From Candidatus Omnitrophota bacterium (GTDB taxonomy: Bacteria; Omnitrophota; Gorgyraeia; B26-G9), in contig JAHITE010000095.1 of the NCBI GenBank assembly GCA_018817585.1, forward strand, positions 1 to 42,507: a stretch of DNA of 42,507 nt, written 5' to 3'. Of the stretch, positions 6,379 through 14,762 are shown in pieces. A program made the position numbers and the translations under genes. The notes under the pieces were generated by a model. That model ran no database searches and was not told the origin of the DNA. It worked only from the letters and a program-made list of their open reading frames with translations. How positions within the stretch are numbered: position 1 is the stretch's first letter; each line of letters opens with the position of its first letter.

Positions 6379-9088
6379 TTTTAATTTTCTCGAGTTTATC
6401 TATTTCCTGGTTTAATTCCAGCAGGCTCTGTTTTTCTTTTTCCACAACATCTGCCGGGGCTTTTTTTAAATAATTCGCGTTGTTCAATAATTTATCTTTG
6501 CGCTGAATATGCTGATTTAATTCCCTTATCTGCGCATTGATCTTTTCTTTTTCTTTAATTGGGTCAAAACCTTCATCAGACTTTGTACTCATCACAATCA
6601 CACATCCCGCGGCTGAGGCCGTTGGGTTAATTGATGTCTGGAAATTATTTTTATCCGCAAAATTCAGATTTTCCACTTTTGCCAGATTTAGCAAATAATT
6701 GGAATTTTTCGCTAAAATATTTAATACCGCTTTATCCTCTGGATAAAGCGCTATATCCACTTTATCTTTTGGCTTAATATTGTTTTCACTGCGCAAATTC
6801 CTTATACTCACGCAAACATCCATTACCAGCTGCATTTCTTTCTCGATATTTTCATCAATATAATCCAGCGCGACCTCAGGCCATGCCTGGGCCAGCAAGT
6901 AAGCATCATTACCAGTAACTTTTTGCCAGATTTCATCACTGATCAAAGGCATAAACGGATGAATAATCCGCAAACTTTTTTCCAGCACACTATAAAGTAC
7001 GGTTTTTGTCGCTGTATCTTCAATGTTTAATTTAGAAAATTCAATATACCAGTCACACAACTGATGCCAGAAAAATTCATAAACAATATTTACGGCTTCA
7101 TTCAGCCGGTATTGAGCCAGGGAGTTATTTAATTTTAATAAAGTGGAATTAAACCGGCTTAAGATCCAGGCATCAGCCAGATTCAGCTGCTGCTTAGGCA
7201 ATACTGTTTCTTGAGATACATCCTGACCATTAAGGTTCATTAAAATAAACCGCGAGGCATTCCAGATCTTATTGCAGAAATTCCGGCCAAATTCAAATTT
7301 TTCTTTGGCCAGATAAATATCCTGACCCATTGCGGTAATTGAAATCAAGCTGAAACGCAGAGCATCCGTGCCGTAATCCGCGATAATTTCCAATGGGTCA
7401 ATGCTATTGCCCAATGATTTTGACATTTTTTTACCCGAATCATCCCGCACTGTTCCATGAATATAAATATCTTTAAATGGAATTCCCTGCATAAATTCAA
7501 AACCAGCCATAATCATTCTCGCTACCCAGAAAAAGATAATCTCCGGCGCGGTTACTAAAACCGCTGTGGGATAAAAATAGTCCAGCTCCTGCTTTGCTGT
7601 CTTCTGTCTTCCGTCTTCTGTCTTCTGATCAAAAGGCCAGCCAAATGTAGCAAACGGCCACAACCAGCTGGAAAACCAGGTATCTAAAACATCCGGATCC
7701 TGCTTTATCACCGCGGAACCGCAATCCGGACATTTTTCCGGTCTCTCGCGGGCAACGATAATGCCTCTGTTTCTTTTATTTGGAATTTGCGATTTGTCAT
7801 TTGAAATTTGGCTTCCCTCTTCCCCACACTCTCCGCAATAATACACAGGAAGCCTGTGCCCCCACCATATCTGACGCGATATGCACCAATCCTGGATATT
7901 TTCCATCCAGTTTAAATAAACTTTTGTCCAGCGGTCAGGATGGAACTTAATTCTTCCGTCTTTTACTGCCTCAGTTGCCGGCAAAGATAAAGGTTTCATT
8001 TTTACAAACCATTGCTTGGAATAAAAAGGTTCTATCACAGTATGGCAGCGGTAGCAATGGCCAACCGCGTGGCTATGTGATTCGATTTTTTCTAAAAGTT
8101 TTAACTGCTTTAAATCTTCAATTATTGCCTGACGAACTTCAAATCGGTCTCTGCCATTATATTCACCAGCATTTTCATTACAGGTTCCATCTTCGTGCAG
8201 GATATTTATAAATTCCAGATCATGTCTTTTGCCCATCGCGTAATCATTAGGATCATGCGCCGGAGTAACCTTAACCGCGCCTGAGCCAAAGGCTGGATCA
8301 ACAAAATCATCAGCAATAATTTTAATTTCCCTTTGCGTTAAGGGCAGAATTATAGTTTTGCCAATCAGATGTTTATAACGCTCATCTTGGGGATGAACCG
8401 CCACCGCGGTATCGCCCAGCATTGTTTCCGGACGAGTGGTTGCCACGATCAAAAATTGTTTGGAATCTTTAAGCGGATATTTCAGATGATAAAGAAAACC
8501 TTCCATGTCTTTATGCGGCGCTTCTTCGTCAGAAAGCGCGGTTTGACAACGCGGGCACCAATTAATTATCCTATTTCCTCGATAAATCAATCCCTTGTCA
8601 TACAAGCGGATAAACACTTCCAGTACAGCATCGCTATACCCCTCATCCATGGTAAAACGGGTTCTTTGCCAGTCACAGGCACAGCCAAGACTTCTTAATT
8701 GCTTGATTATCGTAGAACCATATTCCTGTTTCCAGGCCCAGACATGCTCCAGAAATTTTTCCCGGCCAATATCATCGCGCGTCAGATTTTCCTTGGCTAA
8801 TTTACGTTCAACCACATTCTGCGTAGCAATCCCGGCATGATCTGTTCCCGGCATCCAGAGAGTTTCAAATCCCGCCATTTTTTTATAGCGAATCAGAATA
8901 TCCTGGATCGTATTGTTCAACGCGTGGCCCATATGAAGAATTCCCGTCACATTCGGCGGCGGGATGACAATCGAGAAAGATTTTTTCGCGGAATTAACTT
9001 CACCGTGAAACAGTGATTTCTTTTCACAGCCCAGATATTGTTTTTCTTCAATATCCTTAAAACTATATTTTTTAGCAAGCTCTTCCAT
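6365..9088 (-). CDS. valS: Valyl-tRNA synthetase with two repeat-derived insertions
   Basis: Charges tRNA-Val with valine. Class I signatures are HMGH (52-55) and KMSKS (554-558). The CP1 editing domain, the anticodon-binding domain and the C-terminal coiled coil (about 840-907) are all present, and 907 residues is a normal size. Two in-frame segments look foreign. Residues 426-441 (SQISNDKSQIPNKRNR) lie between the two Cys-x2-Cys pairs of the zinc-ribbon-like hairpin. Residues 488-498 (QKTEDGRQKTA) follow the conserved GWP. Both are encoded by short tandem repeat DNA (7776-7810 and 7597-7627). They fall in surface loops where the family, as I remember it, has a short connection, so the enzyme is probably active. 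It starts three bases after the cimA stop codon. Confidence 0.96.
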   Translation of the reverse strand: MEELAKKYSFKDIEEKQYLGCEKKSLFHGEVNSAKKSFSIVIPPPNVTGILHMGHALNNTIQDILIRYKKMAGFETLWMPGTDHAGIATQNVVERKLAKENLTRDDIGREKFLEHVWAWKQEYGSTIIKQLRSLGCACDWQRTRFTMDEGYSDAVLEVFIRLYDKGLIYRGNRIINWCPRCQTALSDEEAPHKDMEGFLYHLKYPLKDSKQFLIVATTRPETMLGDTAVAVHPQDERYKHLIGKTIILPLTQREIKIIADDFVDPAFGSGAVKVTPAHDPNDYAMGKRHDLEFINILHEDGTCNENAGEYNGRDRFEVRQAIIEDLKQLKLLEKIESHSHAVGHCYRCHTVIEPFYSKQWFVKMKPLSLPATEAVKDGRIKFHPDRWTKVYLNWMENIQDWCISRQIWWGHRLPVYYCGECGEEGSQISNDKSQIPNKRNRGIIVARERPEKCPDCGSAVIKQDPDVLDTWFSSWLWPFATFGWPFDQKTEDGRQKTAKQELDYFYPTAVLVTAPEIIFFWVARMIMAGFEFMQGIPFKDIYIHGTVRDDSGKKMSKSLGNSIDPLEIIADYGTDALRFSLISITAMGQDIYLAKEKFEFGRNFCNKIWNASRFILMNLNGQDVSQETVLPKQQLNLADAWILSRFNSTLLKLNNSLAQYRLNEAVNIVYEFFWHQLCDWYIEFSKLNIEDTATKTVLYSVLEKSLRIIHPFMPLISDEIWQKVTGNDAYLLAQAWPEVALDYIDENIEKEMQLVMDVCVSIRNLRSENNIKPKDKVDIALYPEDKAVLNILAKNSNYLLNLAKVENLNFADKNNFQTSINPTASAAGCVIVMSTKSDEGFDPIKEKEKINAQIRELNQHIQRKDKLLNNANYLKKAPADVVEKEKQSLLELNQEIDKLEKIKSALK
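7597..7627. repeat. 7-bp tandem repeat inside valS
   Basis: The plus strand reads CTGTCTT four times (the third copy is CCGTCTT), followed by CTG. On the coding strand this is a CAGAAGA-type tandem array translated as QKTEDGRQKTA. It adds about 11 residues after the conserved GWP of valyl-tRNA synthetase without breaking the frame. Confidence 0.85.
7776..7810. repeat. CAAATTxC-type short repeat inside valS
   Basis: The coding strand carries a run of related 8-12 bp words (CAAATTTC, CAAATGA, CAAATCG, CAAATTCC, AAAT) over 35 bp, translated as QISNDKSQIPN. DNA of this kind is common as intergenic filler in some uncultivated bacterial lineages; that comparison is from memory. Here it interrupts the zinc-ribbon-like hairpin of valS in frame. 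Confidence 0.75.
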
Positions 9089-9091
9089 TGA

Positions 9092-10666
9092 TTACTTATT
9101 TTTTTCCTTTTCCTTGAGCAGCTTGTATTCAATACTATCAACCAAAGCCTGCCAGCTTGCTTCAATGATGTTTTCCGAAACTCCCACTGTCCACCAGGAA
9201 TTTTTCTCATCCTGAGATTCAATAAATACCCGCACTTTTGCCGCGGTACCGGTTTTGCTGTCTATTACCCGCACTTTAAAATCAGATAAATGCATTTTAT
9301 TTAATTCCGGATAAAAATCAGATAATGCTTTGCGCAATGCTCCATCCAGCGCGTTAACCGGACCATCGCCTTCACAAGCAGCATGAACTTTAACCTTACC
9401 GACTATTATTTTTACCGTAGCCTCAGAGATCATGCCCACATCTGGTCGTTTTTCGACAATTACCCGAAACCCGTCCAGTTCAAAAAACTTATCATATTTT
9501 TTCAAAGCCTTTTTAATCAATAATTCAAAAGAAGCTTCCGCGGCCTCAAACTGATACCCCTGATATTCTAAATCCTGAATCAGCTTATGTAGTTTCTTGG
9601 TATTACTATCGTTTTTCGCCAGATCAATTGACAATTCTTTGGCCTTAAACAAAATACTTGTTTTCCCGGCAAGCTCAGAAGCGAGAAAGCGGCGTTTATT
9701 GCCTACAGTTTCCGGCAATATCTGTTCATAACTTAAAGCGTTTTTTACCATGGCATTAATATGCACGCCCGCTTTATGCGCAAAAGCTGAAGTCCCGACA
9801 AAAGGCTGATTATCCTGCTGTTTCATATTGCTGACTTCGCTGATATAATGCGAAGCATCAGTCAGCTGTTTTAAATTTATCTGGCCAACTGCTTTCATAT
9901 TAAGTTTAAGCTCAAGACAAGCAATAATTGAACATAGATCCGCGTTTCCGCAGCGCTCACCATAGCCATTGATTGTTCCCTGTACCTGTGAACATCCGGA
10001 CTCAACCGCGGCAATACTATTAGCCACTGCCATGCCATTGTCATTGTGCACATGAATCCCCAGATCTACTTTAATCGCTTGCTTGATTTCACTGATAATC
10101 CGAATTAATTCCGAAGTAATTGTCCCGCCGTTTGTATCACATAAAATAATACATTCCGCCCCAGCATCCTGAGCGGCTGTTAAGGTTTTCAGGGCATATT
10201 CCGGATTATGCTTATAACCATCGAAAAAATGTTCCGCGTCATAAAATGCCGTAATTTTTTTTGAACGGATAAATTTAATTGTATCAGTAATCATCCGCAG
10301 ATTTTCTTCCAAGGATGTTTTTAAGACATCTTTAACATGCAGATCCCATGATTTACCAAAGATGGTAATATATTTTACTCCGGAACTTACCAAGGCTTTT
10401 AATATCGGATCCTGGGAAGCTTTATTGTCCTTACGGCAGGTGCTGCCAAAAGCAACAAATTTAGAATAACTAAATTTAGTATTTTTAATCGCTTTAAAAA
10501 ATTCCAGGTCTTTGGGGTTTGATCCCGGCCAGCCGCCTTCAATATAATCAATACCCAAAGAATCAAGTTTTTTAGCAATCAGCATTTTATCATTAACTGA
10601 ATAAGATACCCCTTCGGTCTGTGCCCCATCGCGCAGCGTAGTATCGTAAATTATAATTTTACGCAT
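9092..10666 (-). CDS. cimA: (R)-citramalate synthase
   Basis: Condenses pyruvate and acetyl-CoA to citramalate, the threonine-independent entry to isoleucine synthesis. The 524-residue protein has a DRE-TIM barrel with DTTLRDGAQTEGV (8-20), GGWPGSNPKD, and the metal-binding HVHND motif, then a C-terminal LeuA-type regulatory dimer domain carrying the GDGPVNALD loop. The N-terminal sequence and the WPGSNPKD stretch fit the CimA family better than 2-isopropylmalate or homocitrate synthase. I start at the ATG at 10666, where AGGAG lies upstream; the longer frame to 10765 runs back into lysC and has no support. Ten bases separate it from lysC, and valS follows directly. The regulatory domain suggests isoleucine feedback. 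Confidence 0.93.
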   Translation of the reverse strand: MRKIIIYDTTLRDGAQTEGVSYSVNDKMLIAKKLDSLGIDYIEGGWPGSNPKDLEFFKAIKNTKFSYSKFVAFGSTCRKDNKASQDPILKALVSSGVKYITIFGKSWDLHVKDVLKTSLEENLRMITDTIKFIRSKKITAFYDAEHFFDGYKHNPEYALKTLTAAQDAGAECIILCDTNGGTITSELIRIISEIKQAIKVDLGIHVHNDNGMAVANSIAAVESGCSQVQGTINGYGERCGNADLCSIIACLELKLNMKAVGQINLKQLTDASHYISEVSNMKQQDNQPFVGTSAFAHKAGVHINAMVKNALSYEQILPETVGNKRRFLASELAGKTSILFKAKELSIDLAKNDSNTKKLHKLIQDLEYQGYQFEAAEASFELLIKKALKKYDKFFELDGFRVIVEKRPDVGMISEATVKIIVGKVKVHAACEGDGPVNALDGALRKALSDFYPELNKMHLSDFKVRVIDSKTGTAAKVRVFIESQDEKNSWWTVGVSENIIEASWQALVDSIEYKLLKEKEKNK

Positions 10667-10676
10667 TACAAACTCC

Positions 10677-11915
10677 TTATTTTTCTTCTGGTTTTTTGGC
10701 ATCAAGACCAAAAGCTGTATGCAAAGCTTTAACTGCTGATTCCGCGTGTTTTTTACCAATAACACAGGATATGCTGATCTCAGAAGTTGAGATCATTTCA
10801 ATATTAATCTTCTTTTTCGCCAAAACATCAAACATTTTCGCGGCAACTCCCGGATGACTTTTCATTCCCACTCCGACAATCGAGACTTTTGCAATATCAT
10901 CATCACAAGTAACTTTTTCCGCTTTTACATCCTTAACAATCTGCTTGGCGATTTTCATCGTTCTGGGCAGTTCCGACTGGGGCACGGTAAAAGACAAATC
11001 AGTGCGTCTGGTTCGGCTGATGTTTTGAATGATCATATCAACATTGATTTCAGCTTCTGCTAGATGCTTAAATATCTGAGCGGCCATGCCTGGTTTATCC
11101 GGTACATCACAAATAGTCATTTTTGCCTCTTTTTTATCAAGGGTAACTCCTGATATTACAACACCCTCCCACATTGGCTTTGCCTCCTTAAGTATTATTG
11201 TGCCTTTTTTATTGCTAAAGCTGGAACGTACATGAATCGGAACATCAAATTTTTTGGCAAATATTACAGAGCGTGCCTGCAATACCTGTGAACCTAATGA
11301 TGCCATTTCCAGCATTTCATCGTAGCTGAGATAATCCAATTTTTGCGCGGTTTTAACTATCCGCGGATCTGCAGTAAAAACACCTTCCACATCAGTATTC
11401 ATTTCACACATACATCCGCCCAAAGATTTGCTCAAAGCCACTGCCGTTAAATTTGAACCGCCGCGGCCCAAGGTTGTAATTTCCTGGTCCTGAGTCATCC
11501 CCTGAAAGCCGGCCACAATAACAATTCTGCCTTTAGCAAGCTCTTGCTCAATTTTTTCGCCGTTCACATTAATTACCTTTGCTTTTGAAAAAGAAGTATC
11601 AGTAATAATCCCCACCTGCGCCCCGGTAAAAGATATTGCTTCATGGCCTAATTCATGAATTGCCATAGCCAAAAGCGCCACTGATACTTGTTCCCCGGTA
11701 GCCAGAAGCATATCATACTCCCGCTCAGAGGGATGATCAGTTATTTGTTTAGAAAGCTCAATCAGCCGATCCGTTGTATCCCCCAAAGCAGATACAACAA
11801 CAACGACTTTATAGCCCTGCTTTTTGGTAGCAACTACCCTTTCCGCAACGCTTTTGATTCTTTCCGGATTGGCAACAGAAGTGCCGCCATATTTTTGAAC
11901 AACTATTTTTTCCAT
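10677..11915 (-). CDS. lysC: Aspartate kinase (aspartokinase)
   Basis: Phosphorylates aspartate, the first step toward lysine, threonine, methionine and diaminopimelate. The 412 residues comprise the kinase domain, with KYGGTSV (8-14), TLGRGGSNLTAVAL and the FTADPRIV region, followed by two ACT domains from about residue 265 that bind lysine or threonine for feedback control. This is the monofunctional layout. It heads an operon with cimA, valS and nadC, linking the aspartate family to isoleucine synthesis. A strong promoter at 11926-11954 places the transcription start about four bases before the ATG, and no Shine-Dalgarno sequence is present, so the mRNA is probably leaderless. The gap leaves no room for a lysine riboswitch. 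Confidence 0.96.
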   Translation of the reverse strand: MEKIVVQKYGGTSVANPERIKSVAERVVATKKQGYKVVVVVSALGDTTDRLIELSKQITDHPSEREYDMLLATGEQVSVALLAMAIHELGHEAISFTGAQVGIITDTSFSKAKVINVNGEKIEQELAKGRIVIVAGFQGMTQDQEITTLGRGGSNLTAVALSKSLGGCMCEMNTDVEGVFTADPRIVKTAQKLDYLSYDEMLEMASLGSQVLQARSVIFAKKFDVPIHVRSSFSNKKGTIILKEAKPMWEGVVISGVTLDKKEAKMTICDVPDKPGMAAQIFKHLAEAEINVDMIIQNISRTRRTDLSFTVPQSELPRTMKIAKQIVKDVKAEKVTCDDDIAKVSIVGVGMKSHPGVAAKMFDVLAKKKINIEMISTSEISISCVIGKKHAESAVKALHTAFGLDAKKPEEK

Positions 11916-11925
11916 AATTGTTATG

Positions 11926-11954
11926 ATTTTACATTAAAACCGATGCTGCGTCAA
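11926..11954 (-). promoter_or_regulatory. Sigma70-type promoter of the lysC operon
   Basis: Minus-strand TTGACG (11949-11954) and TAAAAT (11926-11931) are separated by exactly 17 bases, each one mismatch from consensus. The predicted start is near 11919, leaving a leader of about four bases before the lysC ATG at 11915. It lies in the 57-bp gap after ribF. Confidence 0.72.
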
Positions 11955-11972
11955 TATTTACGTTAAATTCGC

Positions 11973-12929
11973 TTAATAATCCAACCGCTCCCATTCTTTT
12001 TTTAAAATTATCATTGTTTTGGTTCTATCTGCCTGCAGCTGTTTTATAAGCAGCACAGCTGAATTGAATTTTTTTTCATTTCTGATTTTTTTTATAAACA
12101 CAAGTTCAATTACTTGTCCGTATATATATTTGTTAAAATTAAATAAATTTGCTTCAATCGCTAGCTTATCGGCTTTTTCGTAAAAAGTCGGACGTTTGCC
12201 GATATTAAGCATTCCGCCATACCATTGATTATTAATCCTGGCTTTTACCGCGTACACGCCATTAGGCGGCAAGGCTTCCTGATGCGGATCAATATTCGCT
12301 GTGGGATACCCCAGGACTCGGCCGCGGCTGTCGCCTTTGACCACTGCGCCTAAAACACTGAATCTTCGGCCTAATAATCCCGCGGCCTGATCCAACTTCC
12401 CGGATTCAATTAAATTACGAATTAAGGAGCTGCTTATAGTTTTCTTAGATTTTTTCAAAGCAGAGATAATACTTACTTTAAATCCTGATTTTTTTGCGTA
12501 TGCTTTGAGAAAATCAATATCCCCGCTCTTTTGTTTACCAAACGCGAAATTATCGCCGATAACCACTGTGTTTACATTCAGTTTTTTAAGCAGGATTTCC
12601 CTGATGAATTTTTCCGCGCTCATCCGCGCAAACCGTTTTTTAAAAGCAGCTACCAAACAAATATCCGGCCTAAGCTTAGCAATCAAATTCATCCGGTGTT
12701 CAATGCTGGTTAATAATGCCGGGGATTTGTCCGGATCAGTAATCTGCCGGGGATGCGGATAAAATGTTAAAATCAGCGATATCCCGTTTAATCTTTTCGC
12801 CGTGGCCACTGCTTTTTTTATTATTGCCTGATGCGCTAAATGTACTCCGTCAAAAGTACCGATAGCAATAATAATCGGCGCATTAAAATCAGCTGTATTA
12901 AACTTTTCTAAGCCATAAATAATTTTCAT
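11973..12929 (-). CDS. ribF: Bifunctional riboflavin kinase / FAD synthetase
   Basis: Phosphorylates riboflavin to FMN and adenylates FMN to FAD. The 318-residue protein has the N-terminal nucleotidyltransferase domain with GTFDGVHLAHQ (near residue 25) and the C-terminal riboflavin-kinase domain with RGRVLGYPTANID and NGVYAV. I start at the ATG at 12929 because the family begins this way. The open frame continues 27 codons further (to 13010), but that extension is translated from the repeat at 12966-13002 and is probably not protein. The Shine-Dalgarno sequence is poor. The gene ends the rbfA-nrnA-truB-ribF series; a 139-bp repeat-filled gap lies between truB and ribF, whereas the others nearly touch. 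Confidence 0.94.
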   Translation of the reverse strand: MKIIYGLEKFNTADFNAPIIIAIGTFDGVHLAHQAIIKKAVATAKRLNGISLILTFYPHPRQITDPDKSPALLTSIEHRMNLIAKLRPDICLVAAFKKRFARMSAEKFIREILLKKLNVNTVVIGDNFAFGKQKSGDIDFLKAYAKKSGFKVSIISALKKSKKTISSSLIRNLIESGKLDQAAGLLGRRFSVLGAVVKGDSRGRVLGYPTANIDPHQEALPPNGVYAVKARINNQWYGGMLNIGKRPTFYEKADKLAIEANLFNFNKYIYGQVIELVFIKKIRNEKKFNSAVLLIKQLQADRTKTMIILKKEWERLDY

Positions 12930-12965
12930 ATCATTTTTTTGTATGATTGCTTCATGGACAAAAAA

Positions 12966-13002
12966 GTCACAAGGACACAAAGTCACCAGGTCACAAGGAC
13001 AG
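12966..13002. repeat. CACAAGGACACAAAG-type mosaic repeat
   Basis: The plus strand consists of near-copies of a 9-10 bp word (GTCACAAGG, ACACAAA, GTCACCAGG, TCACAAGG). A closely related arrangement occurs at 24056-24088. It fills the truB-ribF gap and creates a false N-terminal extension of the ribF frame that is rich in Cys, Pro and Asp. Confidence 0.8.
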
Positions 13003-13048
13003 ATCCGCAAGGCAAAAATTCTCTTTGAGCGGCGCGTTCTGCTTTTCC

Positions 13049-13071
13049 TAACCGCTAATCGTTATCCGCTA
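13049..13071. repeat. 7-bp degenerate repeat at the truB stop codon
   Basis: The plus strand reads CTAACCG, CTAATCG, TTATCCG, CTA: three and a half units of a degenerate heptamer. The last unit supplies the truB stop codon (13069-13071). The words resemble the octamer array at 24094-24183. Confidence 0.6.
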
Positions 13072-13755
13072 TATTTTTATAACTTCCTGAGCAATATCAT
13101 TTATATCAGCTTGTTTTATTTTATCAACAGTTATTGCATTATCCACATTATATTGACCGATACTCGTCCGTCTAAGGCCGTTCATATGAGCGTTGCATCC
13201 CAGTTTTTGCCCAATGTCCTCGCACAAAGTTCTAATGTATGTGCCTTTTGAACATTTAACTTGAAAATCTATATGCGGTAAATTAATCGCTAAAATTTTA
13301 ATTTCCCCAATTGTTATTTCTACCGGGTTTCTGGCAACAGTTATTCCTTTGCGAGCTAAGGAATATAATTTTTGACCATTAATTTTTTTAGCTGAAACCA
13401 TGGGCGGGGTTTGCATTATTTTGCCTTGAAAACAAGAAAAAGCTTTTTCAATATCTGACAGAGAAAATTCCGGAACTTTAAACTGCTCAACAACATTTCC
13501 CGTATGGTCAGCGGTATCGGTTTTAATTCCCAAAGTAAGGCGGGCTTGATAAGACTTATCCATCCCGGAAAAAAGCTGGGCGCGTTTAGTTGCCTGCCGG
13601 CTGATCAGCATCAGCAATAAACCAGTTGCCTGCGGATCGAGAGTTCCCGCGTGTCCGATTTTTTTAATATCCAGTTTTCTCCTCAGAATATCAACCACAT
13701 CATGTGAACTCATATCCAAAGGCTTATCAACTAATAATAAACCGCTTATATCCAT
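13069..13755 (-). CDS. truB: tRNA pseudouridine-55 synthase
   Basis: Makes the universal pseudouridine 55 in the T loop of tRNAs. The N-terminal motif LLLVDKP (6-12) and the catalytic loop GHAGTLDPQATG (34-45), with Asp40 as the nucleophile, are clear, and KCSKGTYIRTL follows. At 228 residues it is a short form: it has the catalytic domain and only a brief tail, so the C-terminal PUA-like domain of the longer enzymes is absent or reduced. Eleven bases separate it from nrnA. The stop codon lies inside a heptamer repeat, so the tail may have been shortened or altered there. Confidence 0.94.
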   Translation of the reverse strand: MDISGLLLVDKPLDMSSHDVVDILRRKLDIKKIGHAGTLDPQATGLLLMLISRQATKRAQLFSGMDKSYQARLTLGIKTDTADHTGNVVEQFKVPEFSLSDIEKAFSCFQGKIMQTPPMVSAKKINGQKLYSLARKGITVARNPVEITIGEIKILAINLPHIDFQVKCSKGTYIRTLCEDIGQKLGCNAHMNGLRRTSIGQYNVDNAITVDKIKQADINDIAQEVIKI

Positions 13756-13766
13756 TATATTATTAT

Positions 13767-14762
13767 TTATTTTTCCTGTTTTTTATTTCTATTATGTTCT
13801 TCAATTGATTTCTTTATTTGGCTTAAAAGCATTTTTTCCGCCTGATCAATATTTGCTTCAATCACGCAGCCGCTGGCCGCTTTATGCCCTCCGCCGCCAA
13901 AATATCCGGCAATCGCGTTCACATCAATATCTGTCTTTGAACGCATGCTGATTTTCACTTTAGCGCCCTGATCAATTTCCCGCAAATAAGCCACTACCTC
14001 CGCGCCTTCAATCATTCGGACAAAAGCGATAAAATCTTCAGTGCTCTCAGCATTCAGCTTATTTCTTTTCAGCATTTCAGCAGTTACCCTAAACCAGACA
14101 TATCTTCCATCAGCTGATCTTTGCAGATTATTTAAAACTTCTGCCAGCAGCTTCATCACTTCAAAAGACTTTGTTTCATAAATATGTTCATAGACCTTTG
14201 TCGGGCAAAAATTAAAACTTAAAAGATCAGCAATAATATGATGTGTTTTTACCGTGGTATTCGCGTAACGAAAAGAACCAGTATCCGTCATAATCGCCGT
14301 ATACAGGCACAGCGCGCTGGCATTGTCTAAAGGAATATCCGCGGCCTTAAACAAGCCATAGACCATTTCCCCGGCTGAGGAAGCTTTAGAATCAGTCCAA
14401 TTCATATTGCCAAACTGATCATTGCTGACATGATGATCAATACAGATTACATATCTTTCAGCGATAAGCTTTCTTACATTGCCAATCCGCTCGAGATTGG
14501 GACAATCCAGAATAATCGCTAGATCAAAACTGATCGGCTCATAATTTTCAGGCAAAGATTCAATCTTCTCCGCTCCAGGTAAAAACTTAAGATTCCCAGG
14601 AATCTTATCCGCGTTGATTATTCTCACGGTTTTTCCCATGGCGGTTAGCAGCTTTGCCATAGCCAACTGACTACCGATTGAATCCCCTTCTGGGTTTATA
14701 TGCGCGGTAATAATAAAACTATTCGATTGTTTGATCTTTTCCAGTATCTGTTTCTTGATCAT
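13767..14762 (-). CDS. nrnA: DHH-family oligoribonuclease / pAp phosphatase NrnA
   Basis: Degrades nanoRNA and dephosphorylates 3'-phosphoadenosine 5'-phosphate, using Mn ions. The 331-residue protein shows the DHH motifs HINPEGDSIGS (21-31), LDCPN (85-89) and DHH (109-111), plus the DHHA1 substrate-binding motif GGGGHKAASG near the C-terminus. The start at 14762 is supported by GGAAGG eight bases upstream and gives a 44-bp overlap with rbfA, indicating translational coupling. The position between rbfA and truB is conserved in many bacteria. Confidence 0.93.
   Translation of the reverse strand: MIKKQILEKIKQSNSFIITAHINPEGDSIGSQLAMAKLLTAMGKTVRIINADKIPGNLKFLPGAEKIESLPENYEPISFDLAIILDCPNLERIGNVRKLIAERYVICIDHHVSNDQFGNMNWTDSKASSAGEMVYGLFKAADIPLDNASALCLYTAIMTDTGSFRYANTTVKTHHIIADLLSFNFCPTKVYEHIYETKSFEVMKLLAEVLNNLQRSADGRYVWFRVTAEMLKRNKLNAESTEDFIAFVRMIEGAEVVAYLREIDQGAKVKISMRSKTDIDVNAIAGYFGGGGHKAASGCVIEANIDQAEKMLLSQIKKSIEEHNRNKKQEK

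Noticed and set aside
8369..8698. Plus-strand open frame of 109 codons
   Set aside because: It is antisense to the conserved valS coding region and shows only the mirror of valS codon structure.
9089..9091. T-box leader for valS
   Set aside because: Only three bases separate valS from cimA, so no leader can exist there; any control would act at the lysC promoter.
10667..10765. N-terminal extension of cimA by 33 codons into lysC
   Set aside because: The ATG at 10666 has an AGGAG site and matches the family start; the extension reads lysC in another frame.
11916..11972. Lysine riboswitch upstream of lysC
   Set aside because: The gap is only 57 bp and is filled by a promoter whose start lies about four bases before the ATG.
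12930..13010. N-terminal extension of ribF by 27 codons
   Set aside because: The extension is a translation of the CACAAGG-type repeat; family members begin at the ATG at 12929.
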